Assembly: GCA_017469625.1 (NCBI GenBank)
Contig: JAFUGA010000063.1
Span: forward strand, 49,865 to 113,864
Reading direction: 5' to 3'
From: Bacteroidales bacterium
GTDB lineage: Bacteria > Bacteroidota > Bacteroidia > Bacteroidales > P3
DNA length: 64,000 nt
Below are positions 1-8,821 of the stretch, one piece after another (positions within the stretch are counted from its first letter, which is position 1; each line of letters opens with the position of its first letter). The position numbers were made by a program, and so were the translations under genes. The notes beneath the pieces are model-generated. The model did no database searches and was not told the origin of the DNA. It saw nothing but the letters and a program-made list of their open reading frames with translations.

Positions 1-138
1 CTGACTTTGGCGGCTATACTTGCTCCTACAATGGGGTTAAACGGTGTTTGGTTGGCTATGTGTATAGAATTATGTTTTAGAGGTGTTATATTCCTTGCAA
101 GATTAAAATGGGGTAATTGGATAAAAATAAAAAACTGA
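1..138 (+). CDS. MATE-family efflux transporter, C-terminal fragment
   Basis: The window opens inside an ORF in frame 1 that ends at a TGA at 136-138, leaving 45 residues. The fragment has a hydrophobic stretch, then GVWLAMCIELCFRG, then a basic tail containing RLKWGNW. That order (last helix with a G-x-W-x-A pattern, then an R-rich arm ending in a Trp-containing tail) is typical of the C-terminus of MATE multidrug/sodium antiporters, which export cationic drugs across the inner membrane. The call rests on this short tail only, and another polytopic transporter of the same superfamily (for example a flippase) is possible. Confidence 0.55.
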   Translation: MTLAAILAPTMGLNGVWLAMCIELCFRGVIFLARLKWGNWIKIKN

Positions 139-215
139 AAATAGAGTTATATATATAAATGAGTAAAACAAAGAAAAAACAGGATATTATTAAAAAACAA
201 AAATAAATAAAAACG

Positions 216-1058
216 ATGGAAAGAATTATAAACACAGAATTTGGCGGTGAAAGACCTTTGTATCATACCCAAGATTTGTATTTGGAAAATGTAACGATAC
301 ATGTAGGCGAAAGTGCATTGAAAGAAACTAAGAACATAGAGGCCGTAAAATGTAGATTTGAAGGAAAATATCCTTTTTGGGAAACTTACGGATTTAAAGT
401 AAAAGACTGCCTATTCACAGAAGGTGCAAGAGCAGCCCTTTGGTACAGTACAGATTTGGTTATGGAAGACACCATAATAGAAGCACCTAAGATGTTCAGA
501 GAAATGCAACGTCTGAAACTGAAAAACGTAAAGATACCTTCTGCACAAGAAACATTATGGCACTGTAAAGATATAGAATTAGAAAATGTAGAAACAAACA
601 AGGCCGACTATATCTTTATGCACTGTGAAAACATAAAGATAAACAACTACAAACAAAATGGTAATTATTCATTTCAATATTGTAAAAATGTAGAAATACA
701 TAACGCTATCTTAAATACAAAGGATGCTTTTTGGAATACAGAGAACGTTACAGTATATGATAGTGAAATAAATGGTGAATATTTGGCTTGGTATTCTAAA
801 AACTTGCGTTTGGTTAATTGCAAGATAACACAGACACAACCTCTTTGCTATGCAGAAAATCTTATATTAGAAAACTGCTGTTTTGGTGAAGATGCAGACC
901 TTGCTTTTGAATATTCTACAGTTCAGGCAACAATAAACGGCAAAGTAACTTCTGTAAAAAATCCTATGAGTGGAAGAATACTTGCAGACGGATACGGAGA
1001 AATAATATTAGATGAAAATATTAAAAAGCCGGGAGATTGTCAGATACTTACAAGATAA
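216..1058 (+). CDS. DUF3737 family protein, right-handed beta-helix type
   Basis: A 280-residue protein with no signal peptide or membrane segment. It consists of short repeated beta-strand rungs of the form 'xLxLENVxI...', 'IEAVKCRFEGKYPFWE', 'DLVMEDTIIEAPKMFRE', 'DIELENVETNKADY' and 'NVEIHNAILNTKDAFWN'. The pattern of an aromatic/Trp residue followed by an N- or E-rich strand is characteristic of the DUF3737 family, which folds as a solenoid. No biochemical role is established for that family that I know of. It lies 14 nt before the PatB-like gene, so the two are probably co-transcribed. The ATG at 216 follows an A-rich stretch, usual for Bacteroidetes, which rarely use Shine-Dalgarno sequences. 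Confidence 0.85.
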   Translation: MERIINTEFGGERPLYHTQDLYLENVTIHVGESALKETKNIEAVKCRFEGKYPFWETYGFKVKDCLFTEGARAALWYSTDLVMEDTIIEAPKMFREMQRLKLKNVKIPSAQETLWHCKDIELENVETNKADYIFMHCENIKINNYKQNGNYSFQYCKNVEIHNAILNTKDAFWNTENVTVYDSEINGEYLAWYSKNLRLVNCKITQTQPLCYAENLILENCCFGEDADLAFEYSTVQATINGKVTSVKNPMSGRILADGYGEIILDENIKKPGDCQILTR

Positions 1059-1072
1059 GAAAGTAAAAGGAT

Positions 1073-2227
1073 ATGAAATACGATTTTGATTCCATAATAA
1101 ACAGAAGAGGAACTCATTGTGTAAAATGGGACGATGATATACAAGAGGATATTATTCCTTTGTGGGTAGCGGATATGGATTTCAAAACTGCACCATGTAT
1201 TATTCAGTCTTTGGAAAAAAGAGTGAAACAAGGAATATTTGGATACGTAAAAGTACCACAAGAATACTATGATGCTACTGTTTCTTGGTTCAAAAAAAGA
1301 CACAAATGGACTATAAACCCCGACAGAATTATATATACAACAGGGGTAGTACCTGCTATGTCAGCAGTTATTAAAACCTTTTGTAAAGAGGGTGATAAAG
1401 TACTTTTGCAAACTCCTGTATATAACTGTTTTTTCTCTTCTATACGAAACAATGGTTGCGAAATAGTAGATTCTCCTTTGGTTTACGAAAACAGTACTTA
1501 CAAGATAGATTACGAAGATTTTGAGAAAAAAGCCTCTGACCCTAATACAAAGATATTTCTTCTTTGTAACCCTCACAACCCTGCAGGAAGAGTTTGGAGG
1601 AAAGAAGAGTTGGAAAAACTTTCTCATATATGTGTAAAACACGATGTGCTTGTAGTTTCAGACGAAATACATTGTGAAATCGTTATGCCAAAGAATGAAT
1701 ACATACCTTTTGCATCTATAAACAAAGAAACAGCAAAAAACTCTGTTATTCTATCATCTCCTACAAAGTCTTTCAATATAGCAGGTTTGCAAATAGCAAA
1801 TATAATCTGTCCAAACGAAACTATGCAAAAGCAGATAGACAAAGCCATAAACATAAACGAAATATGCGATGTCAATCCTTTTGGAGTGGAAGCCTTAATA
1901 TCTGCATATACTCAGGGTGGAGATTGGATAGACGAACTCAATACCTATATATGTAATAATTATACTTTGCTTAAAAACTTCTTTACCCGCTATTTTCCAT
2001 CTTGTCCTGTGGTAAAGATGGAGGGAACCTATCTTGCATGGGTAGATATACAAGCAACAGGCAAAACTTCTGAAGAGATTTGCGAATTGCTTACACAAAA
2101 AGCCAAAGTAAGACTTAATCCAGGCACTATGTACGGCACAGAAGGATTTGTAAGAGTAAATTTGGCTTGTTCTCAAGGTTTATTGCAACAAGCCCTTATT
2201 CAAATAAAGAAAAGCGAAGTTTTATAA
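1073..2227 (+). CDS. PatB/MalY-type PLP-dependent C-S lyase (cystathionine beta-lyase-like aminotransferase)
   Basis: A 384-residue fold-type I PLP enzyme. It starts MKYDFDSIINRRGTHCVKWD, continues with IIPLWVADMDFKTAP, and has the NPHNPAGRVW motif and SDEIHCEIV before the PLP lysine in SSPTKSFNIAG (about K232). A C-terminal RVNLACS contains the carboxylate-binding Arg. The D-I-I-x-R-x-T-x-x-x-K-W start and the P-L-W-V-A-D-M-D-F segment are hallmarks of the MalY/PatB branch, which cleaves cystathionine or cysteine to pyruvate, ammonia and a thiol. The substrate cannot be fixed from sequence. It is probably co-transcribed with the DUF3737 gene upstream, and a terminator hairpin follows 18 nt downstream. 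Confidence 0.85.
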   Translation: MKYDFDSIINRRGTHCVKWDDDIQEDIIPLWVADMDFKTAPCIIQSLEKRVKQGIFGYVKVPQEYYDATVSWFKKRHKWTINPDRIIYTTGVVPAMSAVIKTFCKEGDKVLLQTPVYNCFFSSIRNNGCEIVDSPLVYENSTYKIDYEDFEKKASDPNTKIFLLCNPHNPAGRVWRKEELEKLSHICVKHDVLVVSDEIHCEIVMPKNEYIPFASINKETAKNSVILSSPTKSFNIAGLQIANIICPNETMQKQIDKAININEICDVNPFGVEALISAYTQGGDWIDELNTYICNNYTLLKNFFTRYFPSCPVVKMEGTYLAWVDIQATGKTSEEICELLTQKAKVRLNPGTMYGTEGFVRVNLACSQGLLQQALIQIKKSEVL

Positions 2228-2244
2228 CTCCATATTTATATAAA

Positions 2245-2292
2245 ATAACAGGTTTAACTTTCGTAGTTAGACCTGTTTGTTATTTTATATGA
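2245..2292 (+). terminator. Intrinsic terminator after the PatB-like gene
   Basis: A hairpin with arms AACAGGTTTAAC and GTTAGACCTGTT (one G-T pair, loop TTTCGTA region) is extended by ATAAAAT/ATTTTAT around a short bulge. A T-rich tail follows. It sits directly downstream of the stop at 2227. Confidence 0.7.
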
Positions 2293-2350
2293 ATACATCT
2301 AAATAAGAATGTTTCTTTGTTTGTCTATAAGATGATATTGTAAAACTTTA

Positions 2351-2455
2351 TTTCACTCTCACGAAACTTTGTTTTAGAATTCTATCTCTTTGTTTTAAAT
2401 TTGTAGAACTTTGTTTTAGAAAATTACTTCTTTGTTTCGTGAGCGTAGAATAAAG
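2351..2455. repeat. 21-nt intergenic array A (5 units)
   Basis: Five consecutive units of exactly 21 nt at 2351, 2372, 2393, 2414 and 2435. The middle ones are in the CTTTGTTTT orientation. The outer units carry TCACGAAACTTTG on the left and its near-reverse-complement TTTCGTGAGCG on the right, so the array is a broad imperfect palindrome. It lies between the PatB terminator and the ileS promoter. It belongs to the family described in the findings. Confidence 0.85.
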
Positions 2456-2582
2456 AGACAGATAACATCTGCTGGCAATAATGCTAAACGCACTTAAAAT
2501 CTTCTTCTTTTTCTTCTGCTGAGAGTTCTTCTTCTAATGATTTATGTTTAGGGCAGGAAAATAAAGAAGAATCTTCAGAAAA

Positions 2583-2745
2583 TGGAACCAAAACTAATGA
2601 CAAAAAAATAGATTCCTCACTTCAGACCCCCTCAAATTTTTAATTTGAGGGTGAGGAATATATGTCATTACTTTCAATATTCGGTTCTTGTTTCGGTTAT
2701 TTTGTATATTTCTATATATGGAACCGAGTAACCATGGAACCGATA
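2583..2745. repeat. Compound inverted repeats upstream of ileS
   Basis: Several nested complementary pairs sit in a 160-nt non-coding stretch. ATTCCTCA (2612) pairs with TGAGGAAT (2652-2659), CCCTCAAATT (2629) with AATTTGAGGG (2642), and TAATGACA with TGTCATTA outside them. GGAACC/GGTTC copies are repeated further out. It could be a structured RNA, or the remains of a small mobile element. No ORF of note lies here. Confidence 0.5.
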
Positions 2746-2853
2746 AAAAAAATTAGTCAAGGAACAAAAAGAAAAACCATAAAATTATATATAAACAAAC
2801 ATAGAATAAAGTTATTTTTTTGCCAATAATTAAAATATCTTTTTATTTTTTTG

Positions 2854-2861
2854 TATCTTTG
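2854..2861 (+). promoter_or_regulatory. Candidate -7 box TATCTTTG for ileS
   Basis: Exact match to the Bacteroidetes TAnnTTTG element, followed by GC, 40 nt before the ileS ATG. No well-placed TTTG -33 box was found at the usual 19-20 nt spacing. Confidence 0.6.
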
Positions 2862-2900
2862 CACCTTTATAAAGAATAAACGTGAAAAAACTTCATAAAA

Positions 2901-5900
2901 ATGAGTCAGAAGTATAGGGAATACAAACAACTTAATCTTACGGAGATAGAAAAGGAAATCCGTGAAAAATGGCAAAAAGAAAACACATTTCGTCAAAGCC
3001 TAAAAGAAAGAGAAGGTAATAAACCATTTATCTTTTTTGAAGGTCCACCGTCTGCAAACGGCAAACCAGGAATACATCACGTCATGGCAAGAACTATAAA
3101 AGATATTTTCTGCCGTTACAAGAGTCTTAAAGGTTACTATGTTACAAGAAAAGCAGGTTGGGATACACACGGATTGCCTGTAGAGTTGGGAGTAGAAAAA
3201 AATCTTGGTATAACAAAGGAAGATATTGGCAAAAAGATTTCTGTAGATGAGTACAACGCAGAATGTAGAAAGACTGTACTTCAATTCAAAGACCTTTGGG
3301 ATAAACTAACCGAACAAATGGGATATTGGGTTGATTTGGACGACCCATACATTACTTTTAAAAATGAATATATAGAAACTCTATGGTGGCTATTGGGTGA
3401 GATATATAAGAAAGGTTTGCTTTACAAAGGTTATACTATACAACCATATTCACCTGCTGCTGGTACAGGATTGTCTTCTCACGAGTTGAATATGCCGGGT
3501 TGTTATAGGGACGTGAAAGATACTACCATAGTAGCACAATTCAAAATAAAGGAAAATCAAAAAATAGAGAACTCTATACTGAAACAATATGTTAAGGATT
3601 TATCTAAAGCATATTTCCTTGCATGGACAACAACTCCTTGGACACTTCCAAGCAACACAGCCCTTGCAGTAGGACCAAATATTGATTATGTTTTAGTAGA
3701 AAGTTTCAATCCTTATACTTCAGAACCTATAGCAGTATTTCTTGCAAAGAATTTGTTATATACTCATTTCAAAAAAGAGAATGAAAACAAGGATTTCTCA
3801 CAGTACAACAAAGGAGATAAAGAAATACCATTCAAAGTTGTAGCAGAGTGCAAAGGAAAAGACCTTGTGGGAATAGAATATGAACAACTTATACCTTGGG
3901 TTCGTCCTATGGAACAAGAGGGTGATGCCTTTAGAGTAATAGGAGGTGATTATGTAACTACTGAAGATGGTACAGGTATAGTACATATTGCTCCTACATT
4001 TGGTGCAGATGATGCCAGAGTAGCAAAACTTGCAAACATAGCACCACTTCATCTTTTGGATAAGAACGGAAAACAACAACCTATGGTAGATAAAACAGGT
4101 AAGTTTTTCATTCTTGATGAACTTGATACAGAATACACCAATAAATATATAAACAAAGAACTTTATTCTCAGTATGCAGGTCGTTTTGTAAAGAATGCTT
4201 ATGATAGCACATTAACAGATAAAGATACTAGTTTAGATGTAGATTTGTGTGTAATGCTTAAACAACAAAACCTTGCCTTTAAAATAGAGAAACATACACA
4301 CTCTTATCCTCATTGTTGGAGAACAGATAAACCTGTGTTGTATTATCCATTGGATTCTTGGTTTATACGTACTACAGCAATCAAAGATAGACTTATAGAA
4401 CTAAATAAAACAATCAATTGGAAACCACAAGCAACCGGAACAGGAAGATTTGGCAATTGGTTGGAAAATCTTGTAGATTGGAATCTATCTCGTTCAAGGT
4501 ATTGGGGAACTCCTCTACCTATTTGGAGAACAGAAGATGGTAAGGAAGAGATTTGTATATCTTCTGTTAAGATGTTGAGCGAAGAGATAGACAAGAGTAT
4601 AAAAGCAGGATTTATGACAGAAAATAAATACTCTTCTTCCAACTATGAAGACTTTGATTTGCACCGTCCATACATAGATAACGTTATTTTGGTTTCTCCA
4701 TCTGGCAAACCTATGAAGAGAGAAAGCGATTTGATAGATGTATGGTTTGATTCAGGTGCTATGCCGTATGCTCAGCGTCATTTCCCATTTGATTGCACAG
4801 AAGAGGAACTAAAGAAAGATTACTTCCCAGCAGATTTTATAGCCGAAGGAGTTGACCAGACAAGAGGTTGGTTCTTTACCCTGCATACAATAGCAACTAT
4901 GGTATTTGATACAGTTGCTTTCAAAAATGTAGTTTCAAATGGTTTGGTTTTGGATAAAAAAGGTAACAAAATGTCTAAACGTTTAGGCAACGCTATAGAC
5001 CCATTTGAAATGATGGATATGTACGGAGCAGATGCTACTCGTTGGTATATGATTTCTAACTCTCAGCCTTGGGATAACTTAAAGTTTGACCCCGAAGGTA
5101 TAGATGAGGTAAGAAGAAAACTATTCGGCACTTTGTACAACACTTATTCGTTCTTTGCTCTGTATGCTAATATAGACGGATTTTCATATAAAGAAAAAGA
5201 TATTCCTATCAATGAAAGACCAGAGATAGACCGTTGGATATTATCCGAATTGAATACTTTAATAATCAATGTTGATAAATCTTTCAACGAATACGAACCT
5301 ACACGTGCAGCACGTTTGATAAGTGGTTTTGTAGATGAATATTTGAGCAATTGGTATGTACGTTTGTGCAGAAGAAGATTTTGGAAAGGAGAGTATTCTC
5401 AAGATAAAATCTCTGCATATCAAACCCTATATACTTGTTTGGAAGTTATAGCAAAACTTTCTTCCCCTATTGCTCCATTTTTCTCAGAGAATATGTTTAT
5501 CAATCTAAACTCTGTAACTCAAAGAGAAAATCATACATCTGTACATCTTACAGATTTTCCTGTAGCAGATGAATCTATGATAGACAAACAACTTGAAAAC
5601 CGTATGCAGACGGCACAGAAGATATGTTCATTAGTTCTCTCTTTACGCAAACGTCATAATCTTAAGGTACGTCAGCCTTTGGCTTCTATAATGATACCTT
5701 GCGATGAAACAACACAACAAGAGATAGAAAAAGTTCGTAATCTTATACTTTCAGAAGTAAATGTTAAGGAAATAAAATATCTTTCTCTTCAGAACAATGT
5801 GCTTACTAAAAACATAAAAGCAAACTTCAAAGTCTTAGGACCTAAATATGGTGCTTTGATGAAGAGTATTGCAAAAGCAATATCTGAATTCTCTCAAGAG

Positions 5901-6332
5901 GAAATAGCAAAAATAGAAACCTTAGGCAAATACTCTTTGAACATAGAGGGAAAAGAGATAGAATTGTCTTTGTCTGATGTGGAGATAACAACGAAAGATA
6001 TTGAGGGTTGGGTAGTAGCAAATGATGGAAGTTTGACTGTAGCATTGGACGTTACTATTACAGAAGATTTAAAGAAAGAGGCTGTAGCAAGAGAGTTGGT
6101 AAACCGTGTTCAGAACATAAGAAAAGAAAGCAATTTTGAGGTTACAGATAATATAATCATAGAATTGGAACAAGAAGATTTGTTAAAAGCATCTTGTGAG
6201 CAGTACAAAGATTATATCTGCAACGAAACATTGACAAAAGAACTTATTCTGAAACCACAAGTAGAAAACCCAACAACACAGATAGACGTTATAGAGGGCA
6301 AACTTTTGAATATAGCAATAAGAAAATGCTAA
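2901..6332 (+). CDS. ileS: Isoleucyl-tRNA synthetase
   Basis: This 1143-residue class I aminoacyl-tRNA synthetase charges tRNA-Ile with isoleucine in the cytoplasm. The adenylation motif appears as GPPSANGKPGIHH (the HIGH equivalent, near residue 48), and the second ATP motif as KMSKRLGN. Between them is the CP1 editing insertion with TTTPWTLPSNTALAV and DGTGIVHIAPTFGADD. The C-terminal anticodon-binding part includes LRKRHNLKVRQPL. The length and the GKPGIHH version of HIGH suit the long IleRS type of Bacteroidetes and eukaryotes. It has its own promoter-like box and is followed after 32 nt by the asparaginase gene, so the two may share a transcript. Confidence 0.97.
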   Translation: MSQKYREYKQLNLTEIEKEIREKWQKENTFRQSLKEREGNKPFIFFEGPPSANGKPGIHHVMARTIKDIFCRYKSLKGYYVTRKAGWDTHGLPVELGVEKNLGITKEDIGKKISVDEYNAECRKTVLQFKDLWDKLTEQMGYWVDLDDPYITFKNEYIETLWWLLGEIYKKGLLYKGYTIQPYSPAAGTGLSSHELNMPGCYRDVKDTTIVAQFKIKENQKIENSILKQYVKDLSKAYFLAWTTTPWTLPSNTALAVGPNIDYVLVESFNPYTSEPIAVFLAKNLLYTHFKKENENKDFSQYNKGDKEIPFKVVAECKGKDLVGIEYEQLIPWVRPMEQEGDAFRVIGGDYVTTEDGTGIVHIAPTFGADDARVAKLANIAPLHLLDKNGKQQPMVDKTGKFFILDELDTEYTNKYINKELYSQYAGRFVKNAYDSTLTDKDTSLDVDLCVMLKQQNLAFKIEKHTHSYPHCWRTDKPVLYYPLDSWFIRTTAIKDRLIELNKTINWKPQATGTGRFGNWLENLVDWNLSRSRYWGTPLPIWRTEDGKEEICISSVKMLSEEIDKSIKAGFMTENKYSSSNYEDFDLHRPYIDNVILVSPSGKPMKRESDLIDVWFDSGAMPYAQRHFPFDCTEEELKKDYFPADFIAEGVDQTRGWFFTLHTIATMVFDTVAFKNVVSNGLVLDKKGNKMSKRLGNAIDPFEMMDMYGADATRWYMISNSQPWDNLKFDPEGIDEVRRKLFGTLYNTYSFFALYANIDGFSYKEKDIPINERPEIDRWILSELNTLIINVDKSFNEYEPTRAARLISGFVDEYLSNWYVRLCRRRFWKGEYSQDKISAYQTLYTCLEVIAKLSSPIAPFFSENMFINLNSVTQRENHTSVHLTDFPVADESMIDKQLENRMQTAQKICSLVLSLRKRHNLKVRQPLASIMIPCDETTQQEIEKVRNLILSEVNVKEIKYLSLQNNVLTKNIKANFKVLGPKYGALMKSIAKAISEFSQEEIAKIETLGKYSLNIEGKEIELSLSDVEITTKDIEGWVVANDGSLTVALDVTITEDLKKEAVARELVNRVQNIRKESNFEVTDNIIIELEQEDLLKASCEQYKDYICNETLTKELILKPQVENPTTQIDVIEGKLLNIAIRKC

Positions 6333-6364
6333 ACATCTAATTGAAACCAAAAAATATATTCACA

Positions 6365-7375
6365 ATGAAAAACATCTTGGTAATATATACAGGAGGCACT
6401 ATAGGAATGGTAAAGGACGAAAATACAGGTGCTTTACGTTGTTTTGATATGAAGAAGATATACGAAATTCTTCCTGTGTTAAAGGAACTGAATTGTAACA
6501 TAGAAACCTATCAATTCAATCCTATAATAGATTCTTCTGATATGAATGCAAAGGTGTGGTTGAAATTATCTCAATATATCAAAGCAGTATATGATTTATA
6601 TGACGGTTTCGTTATTCTACATGGAACAGATACTATGTCATATACTGCTTCTGCATTGAGTTTTCTTTTAGAAAATCTTGCAAAACCTGTAATCATTACA
6701 GGTTCTCAATTACCTTTGGGAATGATACGCAACGATGGAAGAGATAATATAATATCCTCTATAGAACTTGCAGCAAATACAGATGTACTTATTCCAGAGG
6801 TATGTATATTTTTTGATGATAAACTTTACAGAGGCAACCGTACAACCAAAATAAACGCAGAATATTTTGAGGCTTTCTACAGTGGCAATATGCCTTCTTT
6901 GGCAAAGGTGGGTATAAACATTTCTTACAAAGAACATCTTATACTTCCAAAACCAGAAAAAGAATTAAAAGTATATGAAAATCTTTGTGAAGATGTTGCT
7001 ATACTAAAGATACACCCATCTATTCAAATAAGTCATATAGATTGTGTAGCAAATATTCCTAACCTTAAAGGTTTGATATTGGAAACTTATGGTTCCGGTA
7101 ATGCACCTACAAATTCTGAGTTTTTATCTGCAATAAAAAGAACTATAGAAAAAGGTATTACTGTTTATAATGTAACACAATGTAAGGCCGGAAAGGTACA
7201 AATGGGTCATTATGCTGCAAGTTATGCTCTTAGAGAAATGGGAGTGTTGAGTGGAAAGGATATAACAACCGAAGCAGCTTTGGCAAAGATGATGTTTGTT
7301 TTAGGAAACTTTTCAGACAAGACAGAAATAAGAAACTTACTTGAGAACAACTTAAGAGGAGAAATAACTCTATAA
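6365..7375 (+). CDS. ansA: Type I (cytoplasmic) L-asparaginase
   Basis: Hydrolyses L-asparagine to aspartate and ammonia. The start is placed at the ATG at 6365, because the longer reading from 6341 would need a TTG. This gives 336 residues with no signal peptide. The first catalytic Thr is in IYTGGTIGM, the second in the loop HGTDTMSYTASALSFLLENL, and VIITGSQLPLG follows, all diagnostic of the asparaginase/glutaminase family. NVTQCKAGKVQMGHYAAS near the C-terminus is typical of the cytoplasmic type I enzymes. It lies 32 nt after ileS and 15 nt before the heptose kinase gene, consistent with one operon. Confidence 0.93.
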   Translation: MKNILVIYTGGTIGMVKDENTGALRCFDMKKIYEILPVLKELNCNIETYQFNPIIDSSDMNAKVWLKLSQYIKAVYDLYDGFVILHGTDTMSYTASALSFLLENLAKPVIITGSQLPLGMIRNDGRDNIISSIELAANTDVLIPEVCIFFDDKLYRGNRTTKINAEYFEAFYSGNMPSLAKVGINISYKEHLILPKPEKELKVYENLCEDVAILKIHPSIQISHIDCVANIPNLKGLILETYGSGNAPTNSEFLSAIKRTIEKGITVYNVTQCKAGKVQMGHYAASYALREMGVLSGKDITTEAALAKMMFVLGNFSDKTEIRNLLENNLRGEITL

Positions 7376-7390
7376 AATCAAATCATTATT

Positions 7391-8383
7391 ATGGATTACA
7401 AGCAACTGTTTAAGAATTTCTCAAATCATAACATACTTATTTTAGGTGATGTTATGATAGACTCTTATCAATGGGGAAAAGTTGAAAGAATATCTCCAGA
7501 AGCACCTGTTCCTATTTGTTCGGTGCAGAAAATAGAAAACCGTTTGGGAGGTGCTGGTAACGTTGCTTTGAATATAAAGGCTATGGGAGCGAAACCTATA
7601 CTTTGTTCTGTAATAGGTGAAGATATAGAAGGAAAAACTCTTCTTTCCCTTATGAAAGAAGAGGATATGGATACGCAAGGTATTTACACTTCTGCTTTTC
7701 GTCCTACTACTATAAAGACACGAATAATAGGCAATAATTCTCAAATGCTTAGAATAGATAAAGAGATAACAAACTACTTGACTAAAGAGGAAGAAGAAAA
7801 TTTTTTAAACCAACTACTTTCCATAATAAACTCTCAAAAGATAGATGCTATAATATTTCAGGATTATGATAAAGGAGTAATTACTCCAAACCTTATATCC
7901 AAACTTGTAGCCATTGCAACAGAGAAACAAATTCCTACAGCAGTAGACCCTAAACACAAAAACTTTTCATACTACAAAAACGTAACACTATTTAAACCAA
8001 ACTTAAAAGAACTAAAAGAGGGTTTAAAAATAGAGTTTGATAAACCTACATTGGAAAATCTTTCAGACGCTTCTTTGCTTTTGCATTCTAAGCAAAACAT
8101 AGAAAAAGTTTTTATAACACTTAGCGAATATGGAGTGTTTATAGCAGATTACCAAACTCCAAGAGCAAAAATAAATATGTTTCCTGCACATTTAAGAAAA
8201 ATAGCAGATGTAAGTGGAGCAGGGGATACTGTTATTAGTCTTGCAGCACTATGTTTGGCAGAAAAACTTGATGCAGATACTATGGCAAAAATAAGCAACC
8301 TTGCAGGAGGTCTTGTTTGCGAAACTGTAGGTGTTGTTCCTATAGAAAAGGAAAGGCTTTACAGAGAACTTATTGCTTTGTAA
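7391..8383 (+). CDS. rfaE1: D-glycero-beta-D-manno-heptose-7-phosphate kinase (RfaE/HldE kinase domain)
   Basis: A 330-residue PfkB-family sugar kinase. Visible motifs are ILGDVMIDSYQWGKVERISPEAPVPI near the N-terminus, GGAGNVALNIKAMGA for substrate binding, and the signature DVSGAGDTVISLAAL with the catalytic Asp. V-E-R-I-S-P-E-A-P-V-P is characteristic of the RfaE/HldE first domain, which phosphorylates heptose-7-phosphate on the way to ADP-heptose for lipopolysaccharide. The adenylyltransferase half of bifunctional HldE is absent, as in species with two separate genes; its partner was not seen in this window. Confidence 0.88.
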   Translation: MDYKQLFKNFSNHNILILGDVMIDSYQWGKVERISPEAPVPICSVQKIENRLGGAGNVALNIKAMGAKPILCSVIGEDIEGKTLLSLMKEEDMDTQGIYTSAFRPTTIKTRIIGNNSQMLRIDKEITNYLTKEEEENFLNQLLSIINSQKIDAIIFQDYDKGVITPNLISKLVAIATEKQIPTAVDPKHKNFSYYKNVTLFKPNLKELKEGLKIEFDKPTLENLSDASLLLHSKQNIEKVFITLSEYGVFIADYQTPRAKINMFPAHLRKIADVSGAGDTVISLAALCLAEKLDADTMAKISNLAGGLVCETVGVVPIEKERLYRELIAL

Positions 8384-8418
8384 AAGTATAAGTAATTTTT
8401 GTAAAAATTGTAAAATTA

Positions 8419-8449
8419 TTTGGTATATCAAAAAAAATATATACCTTTG
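8419..8449 (+). promoter_or_regulatory. Candidate promoter TTTG-N19-TACCTTTG
   Basis: TTTG at 8419-8422 and TACCTTTG at 8442-8449 are 19 nt apart, a full match to the Bacteroidetes housekeeping promoter. It would give a leader of about 365 nt before the ATG at 8822, with array B inside the transcript. Confidence 0.65.
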
Positions 8450-8528
8450 CAACTTGATAACTTTAAAAACGATATAAATAGACTAAATACGACTAAATAA
8501 AACTTTATGCAACTAAAATAACTAAGAG

Positions 8529-8675
8529 ATAGAATTTCCGGAAACTTTATTTCATTTTTTTATAACAAAGAAATAGAATTCTAAAACTTTATTCTATTTC
8601 AATGAAACAAAGAAAGAGAATTGTTAAACTTTATTCTAATTTTCTAAAATAAAGATATAAAATTCTAAAGTTTAA
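8529..8675. repeat. 21-nt intergenic array B (7 units)
   Basis: Seven units in exact 21-nt register (8529, 8550, 8571, 8592, 8613, 8634, 8655). They end in ACAAAG, ACTTTA or ATAAAG and mix both orientations. The array lies downstream of the heptose kinase gene and of a full promoter match, so it is probably in the 5' leader of the BspA-like gene. The rest of the gap 8384-8821 is featureless AT-rich DNA. Confidence 0.8.
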
Positions 8676-8821
8676 ATTCTATTATTCTTTTCGGATAAAT
8701 AGGATAGCCCAAACTATATCTTGTTGTTTTTTAATTAAAGTTCTATTTTTAAGTAACAATTTAGTAATCAATTTAAAAGAAGTAAAAAAATGAATTAGTA
8801 AAAGAAAATAATTAAAAAACA

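Noticed and set aside
159..206. 15-codon Lys-rich ORF before the DUF3737 gene
   Set aside because: Too short and of A-rich composition that any leader here would give; no regulatory logic visible.
1361..1642. Minus-strand ORFs of 60-150 codons opposite long genes (here opposite the PatB-like gene)
   Set aside because: Shadow frames of well-supported plus-strand genes, with aromatic- and Cys-rich composition typical of antisense reading.
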